64,000 nucleotides of DNA from Puccinellia tenuiflora (taxonomy: Eukaryota > Streptophyta > Magnoliopsida > Poales > Poaceae): positions 443,335 to 507,334 of the forward strand of contig QRDG01000402.1 in NCBI GenBank assembly GCA_012064385.1. The letters are read 5' to 3'. The position numbers and the translations under genes were made by a program. Position 1 is the stretch's first letter; each line of letters starts with the position of its first letter. Shown in pieces: positions 11,138 to 21,989 of the stretch. The notes under the pieces were generated by a model. That model searched no databases, had not been told where the DNA came from, and saw only the letters and a program-made list of their open reading frames with translations.

Positions 11138-11340
11138 CACTTAAAATTTTGGGACTCATGTTCCTACCTAAGGGACTAGATTCAGGAGATAAACAATCTC
11201 TCACTGTTGAGAGTTGTCTTTATATTTGTCAGAACCTGTAGATGCTTTTGCACAATGTTTTGCTCATACAATGCTCATTTCTTATTCCAAGGTAATCTTA
11301 GCCATTTTAAGTCGGTTGCAATTTATTGTTATTCCTGCAG
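11138..11340 (+). repeat. Third copy of the duplicated intron segment, ending in the splice acceptor
   Basis: Homologous to 8838-9164. This copy alone runs on to a pyrimidine-rich acceptor, TTATTCCTGCAG, at 11340. It is therefore taken as the original 3' end of intron 1 of the RRM gene. Confidence 0.8.
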
Positions 11341-11353
11341 AAGACGCTCTCCA

Positions 11354-12435
11354 ATGGCGACATCTGATGAACAGGTTGAGAAGGAGTATGCTGATTTCAT
11401 GGCGAGGGTCAAGAGAACAATATATATTGATCACCTCTCCCCTCTGGTTACTAGCCAAGTTATCAACCCAGCTCTTGCCCAGTGTGCGAATGTTGTCAGT
11501 GTGGAGTTCATTGTGAACTACACAATCCCATACGATATCCCTTCCGCTGCGTTGGTGGAATTGGATGACGAGTCACAAGCCAAGGCTGCTGTAGACTTGA
11601 TGAATGATTTCCCCTTCATAATTGGTGGAATGCCCAGGCCTGTAAGAGCTACGTATGCAAAGCCCGAAATGTTTTGGGATCGCCCTAGGCACCCTGCCTT
11701 GAAGATGGAAATCCGCTGGGTAAAAAAAGAAGATCCAGAGTATGATGGGATGGATAAACTGAAGAGGCTTGCAAAGAGGCAAGATGCGGAAAATATGGCA
11801 CTCCTCAAGGTGAAGTAGTTGATTTACGACTGATCTTATGTTCTTATGCCAACTACTCCCTCCGTTTCATAATGTAAGCCTTTTTAGCAAGCTAGTTGAT
11901 TTACGACTGATCTTATCCAAAATTTTAATTTTGAATTTTTTGACATTTTGAAAATTGTTTTTTAAGTAGTGGGTGCATCTGCACCCATGACCCAATATAG
12001 ATTTCCTCTGCAAATATCTCTTCTTTACTCCCTTGATGAAGCGAACCATTTTTCTGGGGAATATAGGACCTAATAGGGCATAGGCAATTGTAACCAGAGA
12101 CCTTCAACATATTTTTCCGGCATTCGTTATCATATTTGCCCCATTTGGATGGAGCTTGCCTATGTATACACATTATTTTGTAGATTTTGATGACGATGCT
12201 GTTCTTTAAAACTCGATACAGTTGCTTCGAACCTCGGTTGTATCCAAGCCATAATTTAACCGAGCTTTTCTCTTCCTTTCAGAATCAACTGGAAGAAGAG
12301 ACGGAGCTGGCGACGCAGCAGCAGGAAACACTTGATGGAAACTTCGAGAAGTACTACATGCTTGAGAAATTGGTGCACGACGGGAAAATCAACAACCTCG
12401 CTCGCCATTATAACGTCAACCTGTCCAACTACTGA
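11354..12435 (+). CDS. RRM-domain protein similar to AIPP1/EDM3
   Basis: Two coding exons, 11354-11809 and 12283-12435, joined in phase 0 at AAG|GTGAAG and TTTCAG|AATCAA, give 201 residues. The first begins in the exon that opens at 11341. An N-terminal helix (EQVEKEYADFMARVKR) is followed by a single RRM: RTIYIDHLSP as RNP2, a VVSVEFIVNY strand and ALVELDDESQAKAAVDLM. Then come GMPRPVRATYAKPEMF and a basic, coiled C-terminal part (LKRLAKRQDAENMALLK, QLEEETELATQQQ, YMLEKLVHDG). This order matches my memory of Arabidopsis At1g05970 (AIPP1/EDM3), an RRM protein working with ASI1 and EDM2 on RNA processing of genes with heterochromatic introns. The RRM assignment is firm; the orthology is moderate. 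The leader exon is probably at 8440-8662, making intron 1 about 2.7 kb with a whole gene inside it. Confidence 0.8.
11818..11917. mobile_element. Truncated Stowaway MITE in intron, with host-sequence duplication
   Basis: A Stowaway-type end (CTCCCTCCGTTTCATAATG, from 11856) is followed by TTTTTAGCAAGCTAG, but no opposite end is present. The flank AGTTGATTTACGACTG then ATCTTAT occurs at 11817 and again at 11893, so about 23 bp of the intron is duplicated around the fragment. I read it as a decayed or abortively excised insertion within the last intron of the RRM gene. Confidence 0.6.
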
Positions 12436-13197
12436 TCAGTTTCGAGAGTGCATGAACCAGTGGTTGCAGTCCCAGTGCAAGCTAATGTTCTTCTGGTTTA
12501 GGGCATTCCACTCATAAAAAGCGTGTGATGGTGGCAACCCATTGACTAGTTTGCTTCAGCTGCACTCTACTTGTGTCCAGCTGCATCCTATGTGTAAAAA
12601 GTAGTTCGTAGTGTAGCAGGGTAAGGCTTGGTGTTATCTTTGTATGATCTCCGAGTTTAACACGTCTGATGTTGTCTCCTGTATTAGATGTCGGTGCCTT
12701 GGTTTAGTCATGTTGATCCTGAGGATATGTTGTTGCTTCAACCAGGAGGGAATCATGTTTCTTTCTTGTGATCTCAGGATTGGACTTATTGTCATGATGG
12801 TTTCACGGGATAGCGGCAACACATCAGCAGAATTGCCATGTTTCTAGGTCTTGGAACAGTGGGAGAGGAAGAAGGGCCTGACTGTCTGGTTGGAAAATCC
12901 GAGGAAGGAATGGTAGGAGTAGGAGGAATCAAGCAAGGAAGCCAGGGGAAGGAGGGATGCTCTGCTTCTAGCTCTGGCTCCCGTTTGCTTCTTCTCGGAT
13001 AGGGATATGCAGAGTGGGTAAGTGGGATAAGTAGACTAGTACAAAATTTGCACATCCCTATGCACGGATACTCTTCACAACTTGCACATCCTCTCAAATT
13101 TCTCCTACTACAAATCCCCTATATTTTTTCTCGGTTTGGCCGCCGAGTGTGTTTGCTTTGGACAGCACGGCAACCTGGTCAAAGGATTTGATTTTTA
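12436..13197 (+). other. 3' UTR of the RRM gene and intergenic sequence
   Basis: The 3' flank of the RRM gene runs through about 12850. From there to 13197 I see only short non-conserved frames. No repeat or RNA gene is supported. Confidence 0.4.
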
Positions 13198-13464
13198 GAC
13201 TAACCATAGTGGGAGTAACATAGCTAGTAACTTTAATACCACGTAAGCAAAAACAATGACATGGCAAGTAATTAATAAGAAGAGAGGAGGTTGGAATAAC
13301 ATAACTAGTTACTATAACATCACATATTCCCATATAATGTTAGTCTACAACTTAATTAATAGAGACTTGCATGACACAATACTTATGTTACTACTCACTA
13401 TAGAGTTAGTAACATAAACTAGTAACATGTTACTATTTTATGTTACTCCTCAGTATGACTAGCC
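13198..13464. mobile_element. Tourist-like (Harbinger) MITE
   Basis: A 267-bp element with ends GACTAACCATAGTGGGAG and, in reverse complement, GGCTAGTCATACTGAGGAG. It is flanked by TTA on both sides (13195-13197 and 13465-13467), the classic Harbinger duplication. It is non-coding and AT-rich. Its ends differ from those of the intact Harbinger element at 26976, so that transposase is probably not its direct source. Confidence 0.85.
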
Positions 13465-13688
13465 TTAGCAAAACCGTCTACAAAGCTTCTCCAGTCTGAA
13501 TCTAAAACACAAAACCAAAACTTCTCTGAATAAAGACATGAAAACATAACTTCTCTTTCATACCACCGTCATTATGAATTTGGCATCGCGTCAGTTTACA
13601 TGTTACTTCTCTCAGTGGCACTTCACCCATGCCTCGTGTACCTGTTCTCAATTGCTAACCTCCCCTTGTGAATAGTAAAGAAGGTACT

Positions 13689-13998
13689 TGAAAGAACAAA
13701 CAATGTCCGAGATGTCGCCTAGAGGGGGGTGAATAGGCGATTAAAACTTTTTCTAATTAGGGGCTTGATAATTACGGAATAAAACTATGTGTTTAAATTA
13801 ACAAGCCAACAACCTAATATTCTAGGTTCACCTATGTGCACCAACAACTTATGCTAAGCAATTCAAGCAATAAGATGATAGCAAGATATGAACTTCAAGC
13901 ACGAAGGCTATCACAATGTAAATTGCATAAGTAAAGCTCGGGTATAGAAATAACCGAGGCACGCGGAGATGAGGATGTATTCCCGAGTTACTCCTTGT
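13689..13998 (-). mobile_element. LTR fragment of the gag-only Copia-type family
   Basis: It begins TGAAAGAACAAA and carries GATGTCGCCTAGAGG, GTGAATAGGCGATTAAAAC and ACAAGCCAACAACCTAATAT. It matches the LTR start at 49497-49745 over about 250 bp with scattered differences. It stops abruptly before the Harbinger fragment. It is only one end of an LTR, so this is a remnant and not a solo LTR. Confidence 0.8.
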
Positions 13999-14054
13999 TA
14001 AGGAAAATATATTAGCTATTATAGTTATGTTCTAATATATTTTGCTACTTGCAG

Positions 14055-14491
14055 GAAAATACTATCTTGTTGACTCTGGATATCCAAACAGAATTGGTTA
14101 TCTCGCCCCATTCAAAGAGCAACGCTATCATGTTCCGGAGTTCCTGTCAGCACCTCCAAGAAACATGATGGAGAGATTCAACCATCTTCATTCATGTTTG
14201 CGCAATGCTGCTGAAAGAGCATTCGGCGTTTTTAAGATGAAGTGGCGCATTCTACTTGGAATACCACATTTTCCCGAGACTCTCATGCAAACGAAGATCA
14301 TCACTGCGTGCATGTGTTTGCATAACTTCATCCGTGACAGTAAGCTATTTGATCTGCATTTCCACACCTTTGAGCGAGGCTCATATGTTCATGAGGATAG
14401 CGCATCTTTTACTGGTGGAGCCGCCCCCTCATCATCTGATAGCATCATGGGTGCACTACGACAGAGCATTGCTCAAGGAATCGTAGATTGA
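14055..14491 (+). pseudogene. C-terminal fragment of a PIF/Harbinger (DDE_Tnp_4) transposase
   Basis: After an acceptor-like ACTTGCAG the frame reads GKYYLVDSGYPNRIGYLAPF, then SCLRNAAERAFGVFKMKWRI (catalytic Glu present) and ACMCLHNFIRDS, to a stop at 14489-14491. This is the last third of a PIF-type transposase, from a different subfamily than the copies at 4414 and 27479. Upstream exons with both catalytic Asp residues are absent; the LTR fragment adjoins instead. It could be the last exon of an older domesticated gene, but no promoter or start is visible. Confidence 0.75.
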
Positions 14492-14854
14492 GCAATTATT
14501 TATTGTAATTTCGAAATCACTATGACATTTGTACTATTTATGCATGTATTGCATTAAACGATACTATTTCTATTGTAATATCGAAATCACTATGACATTT
14601 TCATATTATTTTTATTTCGTATCTACTAAAACCTAGCATATGTTGCTATATATTGCTTTATTTTGTGCAACAAACAAATTCAAGGGTATAACAGCTCAGA
14701 ACTCATCATACCAAATAAGCAAAACAGTAGAAGCTGAAAAGAAGTCTTTCAGAGAGTTTCTGGCAGTTTCTGCCCACAGCAGTTTCTCCCCACCGGAATA
14801 CAGAAACTGGCTTTCATAAGCAGAAGTTTTAAAGAAGTGGCTCTAAGTCATCTT

Positions 14855-14930
14855 TGGGCCGGCCCATCTAACCCATCTATACCTGGGCCTGATGACCTGA
14901 CGTTAGTAGGTTACCAGCAGTATAAATAGG
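14855..14930 (+). promoter_or_regulatory. RPL38 promoter: site II elements and TATA box
   Basis: TGGGCC motifs (site II type, common in plant ribosomal protein promoters) stand at 14855-14860 and 14884-14889, with an inverted copy at 14861-14866. TATAAATAGG lies at 14921-14930, followed by a pyrimidine-rich start region near 14955. The first exon ATG is at 15023. The assignment rests on motif and position only. Confidence 0.65.
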
Positions 14931-15022
14931 CCGAGCAGGGTATCCTCGCCCTCCCCTGCTCTTTTCCCCCAGCCGCCGCCGCTTCCACCTCCGGTTTGCA
15001 AGGGCAGCCTCCCTCGTCCACC

Positions 15023-16099
15023 ATGGTGAGACTCTCTCCTCCTCACCGCGATTGTATCTCCCGTGGATGTCTCTCTCTTTCGTAGAGGATGGAGTGCATG
15101 ATGATTTGGTAACGAATCCGTTCTTGCCTCCGCAGCCGAAGCAGATCCACGAGATCAAGGACTTCCTGCTGACGGCGCGCCGGAAGGACGCGCGGTCGGT
15201 GCGGATCAAGAGGACCAAGGACGCCGTCAAGTTCAAGGTCCGCTGCTCCAGGTACCTCTACACCCTCTGCGTCTTCGACGCCGACAAGGCCAACAAGCTC
15301 AAGCAGTCCCTCCCACCAGGTTCGTGCCCCCCACCTCTTCTCCCATTTACAATTCGATCTTTGATGCTTGGCTGCTTACAGAATGTCCCCGCTAGTTCTC
15401 TCTATGCCTTACAACAAGATGGAGAGGGGGAAGATGCCAGTACACGTAGCTTGTTTCGTCTATAACGCTGACCTTGATTAGATACTAACGCTGACCTTGA
15501 TTAGTTATTTTAGGATGCGTTTTTTTCATGTCGAATCCAGTTTTGAGTATATATGTACGCATGCTTGTGAAAACGAGTTTTAGAAATTTACGTTGAGCTG
15601 ACACGTCTACTGTAAACTGCTAGTTTGAGTAAGGCTCCAGACACCAACAAGCAGTACATTGGGATAATCATTGTTCTTAGGTATCCTACTCTGATGCAAA
15701 CAATTGATATCTCCATTTGCTCTGCAACTCTACCCAATAAGATGAGATAGAAGCATCATCTTGGTTGGTTATAGCTTGTTACTGCTGACCACTCAGCAGT
15801 TGCTAGCTTGCCACCAGTTATTTGCTCTTCTGCAATGTAATTGCACTGCTTTGAGTGTTCCAGTTATATACAGGGTTGTACATGACTTGATGTCAGGCAT
15901 GGGCTCATTGTTTGTAGTTCGTCCTTAGTTTATTCATCTTTTACATTGTATATATCTCATCATTATGACGTGATTCACTCTTCTGTATCGTTTTTGTTCG
16001 TACAGATATTACCATTTGTTTGTCAAATTTTTGCACTCGTTGTAAATGCTTACCAATCTTGGTGTTCATTTTGCAGGTTTGAGCGTCCAGGAGGTTTAA
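15023..16099 (+). CDS. RPL38: 60S ribosomal protein L38 (eL38)
   Basis: Three exons: 15023-15025, 15136-15319 and 16077-16099, giving 69 residues, the usual eL38 length. Exon 1 is only the ATG, followed at once by GTGAGA. Exon 2 starts PKQIHEIKDFLLTARRKDAR and runs through VKFKVRCSRYLYTLCVF to KQSLPP. The last exon closes with GLSVQEV and TAA, with the split Gly codon in phase. eL38 is a small protein of the large cytosolic ribosomal subunit. The promoter upstream carries site II and TATA elements, fitting strong constitutive expression. Splice sites are canonical and no lesion is seen, so the gene looks functional. Confidence 0.96.
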
Positions 16100-16977
16100 G
16101 CATCAAGCCAGACAATGCCTTTTCTAGGAGCGGGAATGTTCGATCCATCTTGCTTTAGTATCTGTTAGCAGGCTCCTTATTACCCCCATTATGTGAGTTT
16201 TCATGTTTGAGACTGAAATGTAATGTTGGGAATCTATGTGGATGGACCTGTGAGGATTTTGTGTTATTTCACTTGCTGGAGAATGGAGATTAGCTATCTT
16301 AAATTGATTTGAGTTCCATGCTATTTTCCCTTGTTCAATAGTGCTTTATATTTTTAACCCTTCTGTCAGGTTGATGATTATAAGTGTATGATTTTGTGTT
16401 GGTCTAACCAGTTAGTTCGTGTTGTTTGTGCAAAGGGTGTTTTACATGTGGCTTCTTATTTGCTTCTGTCCTGTGCAATGTTTGTCAATTTGTTACCGTA
16501 CCTAGCCCTTTATGTTGAGACATGTAAATTGTGTCGCTTTCAGTGACTGGAGACACTGTCTTGGTGGCTCGGCTTGTCAAGAGTACTAAGCTCCATGCAT
16601 CATGTGGTTTGCTACTGGTTCTGCTACTGATTTTTGACGGTGCATACAAACTAAAATAATAATGTCTGACTGTATAAAGTGAGAATGAATTACAAACTAA
16701 ATTTATTGAAAATAATAATGATGAGACACAAGGTATTTGGAGTAGGAATAGTGAAACTACATTAGATTCCTCAAAAGAACTAAAGGGTTTGGTCTTATGT
16801 TGAAATTCTTATAATGGAGACATTGAAATGCAATCCATGGATTTCAAAACACATGATCTTATTTTGAAAGAAAACCCATGAAATTTGGAAGGTATCATCT
16901 TTGGATGGTACAACGGATATACATCTGAAATATCTGAAGCACCGAAAAGGAATGTTAGAGAGGTACTGCATTTATGT
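16100..16977 (+). other. RPL38 3' flank, no gene seen
   Basis: 3' UTR and AT-rich intergenic sequence. There are no recognisable repeats or ORFs until the MITE dimer starts at about 16978. Confidence 0.4.
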
Positions 16978-17520
16978 ACTGCTCACTCGAGTGAGAATTA
17001 AGTTAGAGCTCACTCAACACTAACCCCGTCAGATTTGCATCGTGATTCGTGCAGTATGTCATTTATGCAACTCAAATTTCCTTCAGTTGCACATGAATTG
17101 TGCATAGTTGCAACTGAGATTTCTCAGTTGCAAATGATGTATACATGAGTTGTACATGTAACTGGATGACATCATCTGAGTGAGATTTAAGTTAATTCTC
17201 ACTCGAGTGAGCACTAGTTGCTCTCTTAAGTTAATTCTCACTCGAGTGAGCACTAGTTGCTCCCACGGTTTTGCTACTGCTCACTCGAGTGAGAATTAAG
17301 TTAGAGCTCACTCAACACTCCCGTCAGATTTGCATCGTGATTCGTGCAGTATGTCATTTATGCAACTCAAATTTCCTTCAGTTGCACATGGATTGTGCAT
17401 AGTTGTAACTGAGATTTCTCAGTTGCAAATGATGTATACATGAGTTGTACATGTAACTGGATGACATAATCTGAATGAGAATTAAGTTAATTCTCACTTG
17501 AGTGAGCACTAGTTGCTCCC
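16978..17520. repeat. Tandem pair of a MITE-like element plus a partial third copy
   Basis: Two near-identical units of about 240 bp (16978-17222 and 17272-17520) both start TACTGCTCACTCGAGTGAG and end GTGAGCACTAGTTGCTC, so each has terminal inverted repeats centred on the 14-bp palindrome CTCACTCGAGTGAG. Between them, 17224-17262 repeats only the right end. Inside each unit are TTCAGTTGCACATG and GAGATTTCTCAGTTGC. No ORF is present. The superfamily is unresolved and no clear target duplication was found. Confidence 0.75.
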
Positions 17521-18187
17521 TAGATCTCAAAACAAATGTTGCAGGTAATAAAATTCTAATGGTGCTTATGAATATAATCACAATATATGTGGACTAATAA
17601 AGAGAGAAAATTTTCATTGGATCCATGAATCTCATAGTTGATAGTCCTATGTAAATTTGAATCAACCAAATATACTATTGGAATATTTGACCCCAATCCT
17701 TTTATCTAAGAAGTCTTCATGGACAAAAATATTTGGAATCACCCCATTATTATGTGCCCTCAGTTGTTGTAATTTCGCGTTGCATAATTATGGAATTCGT
17801 TTCGCATTCGATAAGCCCCTCGTCCCTGACAATCAAGTCCAGCCCGTGAAGCCAAGATCCAACAGCACAAACGCTCTTTGAACCACTGAGATACGGCCCA
17901 CCTGCAAGCGTGCCAAGCCATTCAGCAACTGAAGACGATGATGGCTGGACTGGACGTCACGAACTCGCGAAGCCAATCCCCACCTCCCCATCGACATTGA
18001 GCTCGCGCCCTTCTCTTCCCCAATCCCCTTGGCTCCTGCTCCCCCACTGCCCCCTCGCACCTCCAACCCCGCCCGCCACCGTCCCTGGCTCCGTGCCCGC
18101 CGTGTCTCACTTCCGCGTCGGCCGCCCGCCGCCCATCCTCGCGCTCCGCAGGCTTCACATTTCTGTGCCTTCCCCTCGCTAACGGCC
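17521..18187 (+). other. Upstream region of the PrfB gene
   Basis: AT-rich to about 17880, then increasingly C-rich toward the ATG at 18188, as usual for a grass promoter and leader. No TATA box is evident. I see no other gene. Confidence 0.4.
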
Positions 18188-21100
18188 ATGATTGACTGCC
18201 CGCGGCTGCTTCTTGCTGCCGCTCGCGCCGCTCCCTTCCCGCCGTCCGCCGCTTGCCCGAGGCCGGCCACTGGGAGACCTCCCTTCTCCCTTTCATGCCG
18301 CCGCCGCCGCCAGTCTTCAGTTAAGGGTGAGCTATGCAATGCAAGGTCTGCAACCCCAGGTCATTAAATTAGCTGACACTTAGATAAGTGTTTCTGCGCA
18401 AGATATGAAGTAGACCTACATGAACTTCTCGTTCGTTCGTTGTATCGCGTGATATAACTCAAAAAAAAAGCTGTTTGGCTAGAGAAGAAACTTCGTCTGT
18501 TTTATGCTTTTAGTTTTCTTATATCCTGTGGATGAAACGTTGACAGACTTGGATCAACACAGTGCAATCTGCATCCACCGGGGCGGGGAGCCAGTCGAGC
18601 GTCGTGGACGAGTCGGAGGCCGTCGAATGGGCCATGCAGGGTAATCTATGTGCTCGCTTCTTGATTTGCTTCAGTGGGTAGTAATAGTTCGGCCATTGTT
18701 CTGTTTTTCTTCTGGGGGTTAATCCATGTGCCTGGAACTTGGTTACAGACTTCTACGCCTTGCGCAAGGATGTTGAGTTGGCTGTAGAGCGTGTCGATGA
18801 AGTCAGGCGGGATGCCGGGCTCGAACAGCTCGTGGAGGAAATCGCTTCACTCGAGAATAAGTCTGGAGATAGTACCTTGTGGGATGATCCTTCCAAGGCG
18901 CAGGAGTTACTTGTTGCTCTGACTGAGGTCAAAGAGAAAGTCAAGCTTCTCAATGATTTTAAGTCGCAGGTTTGAGTCCATGACATACTTATGCTTCCAG
19001 CAGACCAGCACCTTAAATGATATATAGCATGTGACATTTACAATACTTGCAATCTGGAAAAGTAATGAGACATTTACATGTGAGATATGTTTTAATTTTT
19101 TGGATGTGTGCAAAATAAATTTTGGAATGGGGATCATTTGATCCTAACCATCGTTTCGGGAGAAACTTATAGCTGTATCTATTGATATGTAGTACTACTT
19201 TGCAAGTCATGTATAATAGACTATCAGTAGTAGTTATATAATGGTAATAATAATAGTAAGGCAAAAGATACAACTTTGATGAACATATCCATACATATAT
19301 GATATAAATTGGTGGACCAAGTATGGCGATAAGTGGGATCAACAATAGTTCTTGATTACGGTCTTTCCTACATTCAGGTTGAAGAAGCAGATACAATTGT
19401 GAAGCTTACAGAGGAGTTAGATTCAATAGATACAGGTCTTCTTGAGGAGGCCTCGAATATTATAAAGGCATTGAATAAAGCACTAGATAATTTTGAGATG
19501 ACAAGGCTTCTTTCTGGACCCTATGACAAGGAAGGTGCTGTAATTACTATTTCTGCAGGTGCTGGGGGCACCGATGCCCAGGTATTTATTCACTGCACTT
19601 TCAGGTTTTAATCCGACTTCTCTAGACCAATATAAGTTGTGACTCAGAGTTTATAGGTACTTTCTGTAGGCAACAATGCTTGTTATTTAAGCTGGAACTG
19701 TTTTTCTTGCTTTGGTATTTGGGTTTCAGGGACCTTATCCATCAGTCATTTGGTCCTGTTGCTTAAGAAGAAATTTGGTCTTAAAGTACTGCGAATAAAC
19801 TTTGCTACCCGGTAAAAAAAGAATATTTTGCTACCATACACTATTGCAGTTACCTGTACGAATGTTTGAATTGTCTTACTATAAAAGGCTGGTCTTGAGA
19901 CTCTGAAGGAACAGTAACAAACTAAACCACCTATGCGTCTGGAAAATTTAGCTGTTCTGAACCGCACAAACTATGACTATGATATGCTGATTATCTTTGT
20001 AACTAATCAATATACGTAACTTGCTTTTTTTTAGAAATGGGGCTAAAAAAATGAAAATTTGATACCAACGTACCCTGTACATGTTATACTCTGATCTCAC
20101 TTAAGAATGACAATAACTTCCAAGAAAGCACATGCTATAGATAAACGAATGTGATTGCATTGCTTTTCCTTAAAACTTGGCTTGATCTATGCAGGATTGG
20201 GCTGACATGTTACTCAGGATGTATGTTAGGTGGGGAGAGAAGCAGCGCTACAAATCAACAGTGGTAGAGAAATCGCCCGGTGAAGAGGCTGGGATAAAAT
20301 CAGCAACCGTTGAATTAGTGGGAAGATATGCCTATGGGTATCTTTCAGGGGAGAAAGGGACACACAGGATTGTCCGTCAGTCTCCATTCAACTCTAAAGG
20401 CCTTCGACAGGTATGTTCATTTGCAGTTCTCCTTTTCCGTTTTTTATCCATATTTTCCAAGCTGAAGATAAAATAGCTCTAATCTGTTCTTCCCAAATGT
20501 TCTATTTTTTGCAGACCAGCTTTGCTGGTGTTGAGGTCATGCCTCTTTTACCGGAGGAGTCCTTGGATGTAGAAATTCCTGAAGAGGATCTGGAGATAAG
20601 TTTTACAAGAGCTGGAGGTAAAGGAGGCCAGAATGTGAACAAAGTGGAGACGGCTGTTCGCATGGTCCATATTCCCACAGGCATTGCCGTTCGTTGCTCA
20701 GGTATTATATACTAAGGACAGCTTGCATCACAACTATTAATTCTTGATGTGTTAAACAACTATGCACTGTCATGTATGGGTAGACATGTGATCTCTGTTT
20801 GACAAGATATGGTCGTAATAAGCAAAACAAATGCAGCAATAATTATGATTGATTTTTTATGTGAAAATTTTGAATAATGCTCTCCTGAAACTAGCAGAAC
20901 CTGATAGTCCTGAGTCCTGGCATAGTTAATAGGCAATATCTTGCAGCTTTTCCGAACGATGAGTTCATCTTGCCACAGAATAAGCTATATCTTTTTTTTT
21001 ATATCACGTGTAGCTTCTTAAGAATTTCACTAGAAATAGTTTTGAATCAAGAACTATAGTCAACTGACTGTTTACAGGATGAAGTTGACATTTCCCTTCC

Positions 21101-21423
21101 CGTTGTGAAACTTTGCAGAGGAGAGGAGTCAGCTTGCTAACAAAATAAAAGCCCTAAGGCGGCTGAAAGCAAAGCTTCTGGTGATCGCGGAGGAGCAGCG
21201 TGCGTCGGAGATCAAGCAGATCCGTGGTGACGTGGTGAAGGCTGAGTGGGGCCAACAGATTCGCAACTATGTCTTCCACCCCTACAAGCTCGTCAAGGAC
21301 GTCCGGACGGCGTGCGAGACATCAGACATCAGCGGTGTCATGGATGGCGAGCTGGATCCCTTCGTCAAAGCCTACCTCCAGTACAAGCTCTCTGCTGCTG
21401 CCGAGGAGCAAAGCGTCAAATGA
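18188..21423 (+). CDS. PrfB: Organellar peptide chain release factor 2 (PrfB, HCF109-like)
   Basis: Seven exons close in phase: 18188-18326, 18563-18640, 18749-18969, 19378-19581, 20195-20410, 20515-20701 and 21119-21423, giving 449 residues. The first about 45 residues are Arg/Ser/Ala-rich without acidic residues after position 3, like a transit peptide. Next come the class I release factor helical domain (VEWAMQDFYALRKDVELAV), the stop-codon reading tripeptide SPF in IVRQSPFNSKGLRQ, and the peptidyl-hydrolysis motif GGQ in RAGGKGGQNVNKVETAVR. SPF marks RF2, which reads UGA and UAA. Both motifs are present, so this is not the PrfB3 paralogue that lost them. A plastid location (HCF109) fits my memory of the family; the mitochondrial paralogue is the alternative. 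Exon 2 acceptor choice (ACACAG|TGCAA) was set by reading phase. Confidence 0.92.
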
Positions 21424-21985
21424 TGCTAGCGTCAAGGATTCAAGGTGGTGGCACGAAATTTTGATGCGAAGTTCATCAATTGCTATGGCTGATTGATCTT
21501 CCCTAGTGAAGATACGCAGTTTACAGAAGCTTTTGCAGTTTTGTAGTATTTGTATTCAGTACCTGTAAAGTTTCTTGATATAGAAAGTACCAGAGTAATC
21601 AATAGACTTGAAGGTTTTAACTAGTGAAACAGCTCGATCAGAGTTATAATTGTTGGAACCAGAAGCCACGACGAGCAGCTGCTGTTGTTTTGTAGTAGTT
21701 GCGTTTTCTGTTTCTTCAATGGTTGAACTATCGGTAATTTGGTATAGTGAGTTAGTGACACATGAAGGGCCCCTTCTGTACCGTTGCTTCACTCACTACT
21801 TGATTTTGCCTATGATGCATTCCTGGGTGAGCTGGATTTGACAGGGATTTTTCATCCAGGGGCCTGAGCATATCAGGTGATTTGATCCATTCCTATATGA
21901 GCATGTGTGCACATGAACATTTTGTTCTTTTTGCCCCCGCTGGGTTTGAGAATTTGAGACTCAATTCAAGACTGAATTTCGGCTT
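21424..21985 (+). other. PrfB 3' flank
   Basis: 3' UTR and intergenic sequence with no recognised feature. Confidence 0.35.
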
Positions 21986-21989
21986 GTAG

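Noticed and set aside
16978..17520. A possible CRISPR-like array because of repeated units
   Set aside because: The units are 240-bp MITE-like copies with inverted ends in a plant nuclear context, not short direct repeats with unique spacers.
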